A stretch of DNA of 6,403 bases from an uncultured Phycisphaerae bacterium (GTDB lineage Bacteria; Planctomycetota; Phycisphaerae; Sedimentisphaerales; Anaerohalosphaeraceae), in contig CALKKA010000014.1 in the NCBI GenBank assembly GCA_937995495.1, positions 1 through 6,403 on the forward strand, given 5' to 3'. The notes below the pieces were generated by a model. It saw nothing but the letters and a program-made list of their open reading frames with translations, searched no databases and was not told the DNA's origin. Positions 6,281 to 6,403 of the stretch are shown here, piece by piece. Position numbers and translations under genes: made by a program. How positions within the stretch are numbered: position 1 is the first letter of the stretch; each line of letters starts with the position of its first letter.

Positions 6281-6403
6281 TGCCAACTCATCAAATCCTC
6301 ACGAAGCTAAATCAGCAATCCGATGTCACCATACCTCACCTTTATCGGGCATCACTCATTTTCTCGTGAATTTTTCATTCTTTTTGACCGCTGAAAATAA
6401 ACC

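Noticed and set aside
6323..6394. 23-codon open frame starting MSPYLTF on the plus strand
   Set aside because: No ribosome binding site, and the length is within chance expectation.
6356..6403. Minus-strand frame ending in VKKNEKFTRK as the tail of a converging gene
   Set aside because: The symmetrical terminator would suit a converging gene, but all three minus frames close within this short stretch and none is more gene-like than the others.
6391..6403. CTGAAAATAAACC resembling CTGAAATAAACC at 38-49 as a pair of flanking repeats
   Set aside because: Short, AT-rich, differing by an inserted base, and without any mobile-element gene between them; chance is sufficient.

Overview
This is a bacterial chromosomal window of roughly 50% GC (estimated by eye) with compact gene packing. 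It holds five complete genes, a possible gene start cut by the left edge, one very clear intrinsic terminator and one probable terminator. An outer-membrane-type lipoprotein and a Sec-exported thioredoxin-fold protein point to a diderm bacterium. The long exported protein of unknown fold ending in a TlpA/ResA-like domain, next to a DUF2752 protein and an unrecognised lipoprotein, reminds me of Planctomycetota (Phycisphaerae-like). That assignment is an inference from protein style, not a measurement.

Layout. The left half (about 109-2871) is a minus-strand cluster read right to left. It runs from a three-helix DUF2752 membrane protein, through a lipoprotein whose TTG start overlaps the upstream gene's end by 11 bp, to a long-form D-3-phosphoglycerate dehydrogenase (serA) 20 bp further on. 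The spacing suggests one transcript. A hairpin follows serA at 49-89, and a possible further minus-strand gene starts at position 26 and leaves the window. The right half (2930-6210) is a plus-strand pair: an inositol-monophosphatase-family enzyme and, 80 bp later, a 793-residue exported protein with a C-terminal thioredoxin domain. A 16-bp perfect hairpin with T/A tracts at 6245-6280 closes this unit in both directions. The last ~120 bp hold no gene I can support.

The two units diverge from a 58-bp gap (2872-2929). Both strands show promoter-like hexamers there, and their -10 boxes overlap. On the minus strand the predicted transcript start falls only a few bases before the DUF2752 start codon, which lacks a ribosome binding site.

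Functionally, serA (first step of serine synthesis) and the IMPase-family phosphatase are ordinary cytoplasmic metabolism. The lipoprotein, the DUF2752 protein and the thioredoxin fusion are envelope proteins without a known partner. I see no defence system, mobile element, CRISPR array, tRNA or rRNA. The most unusual object is the thioredoxin fusion: it is methionine-rich, has an extra CxxC near its mature N-terminus, and carries a Gln/Glu-rich coiled coil just before the catalytic domain.
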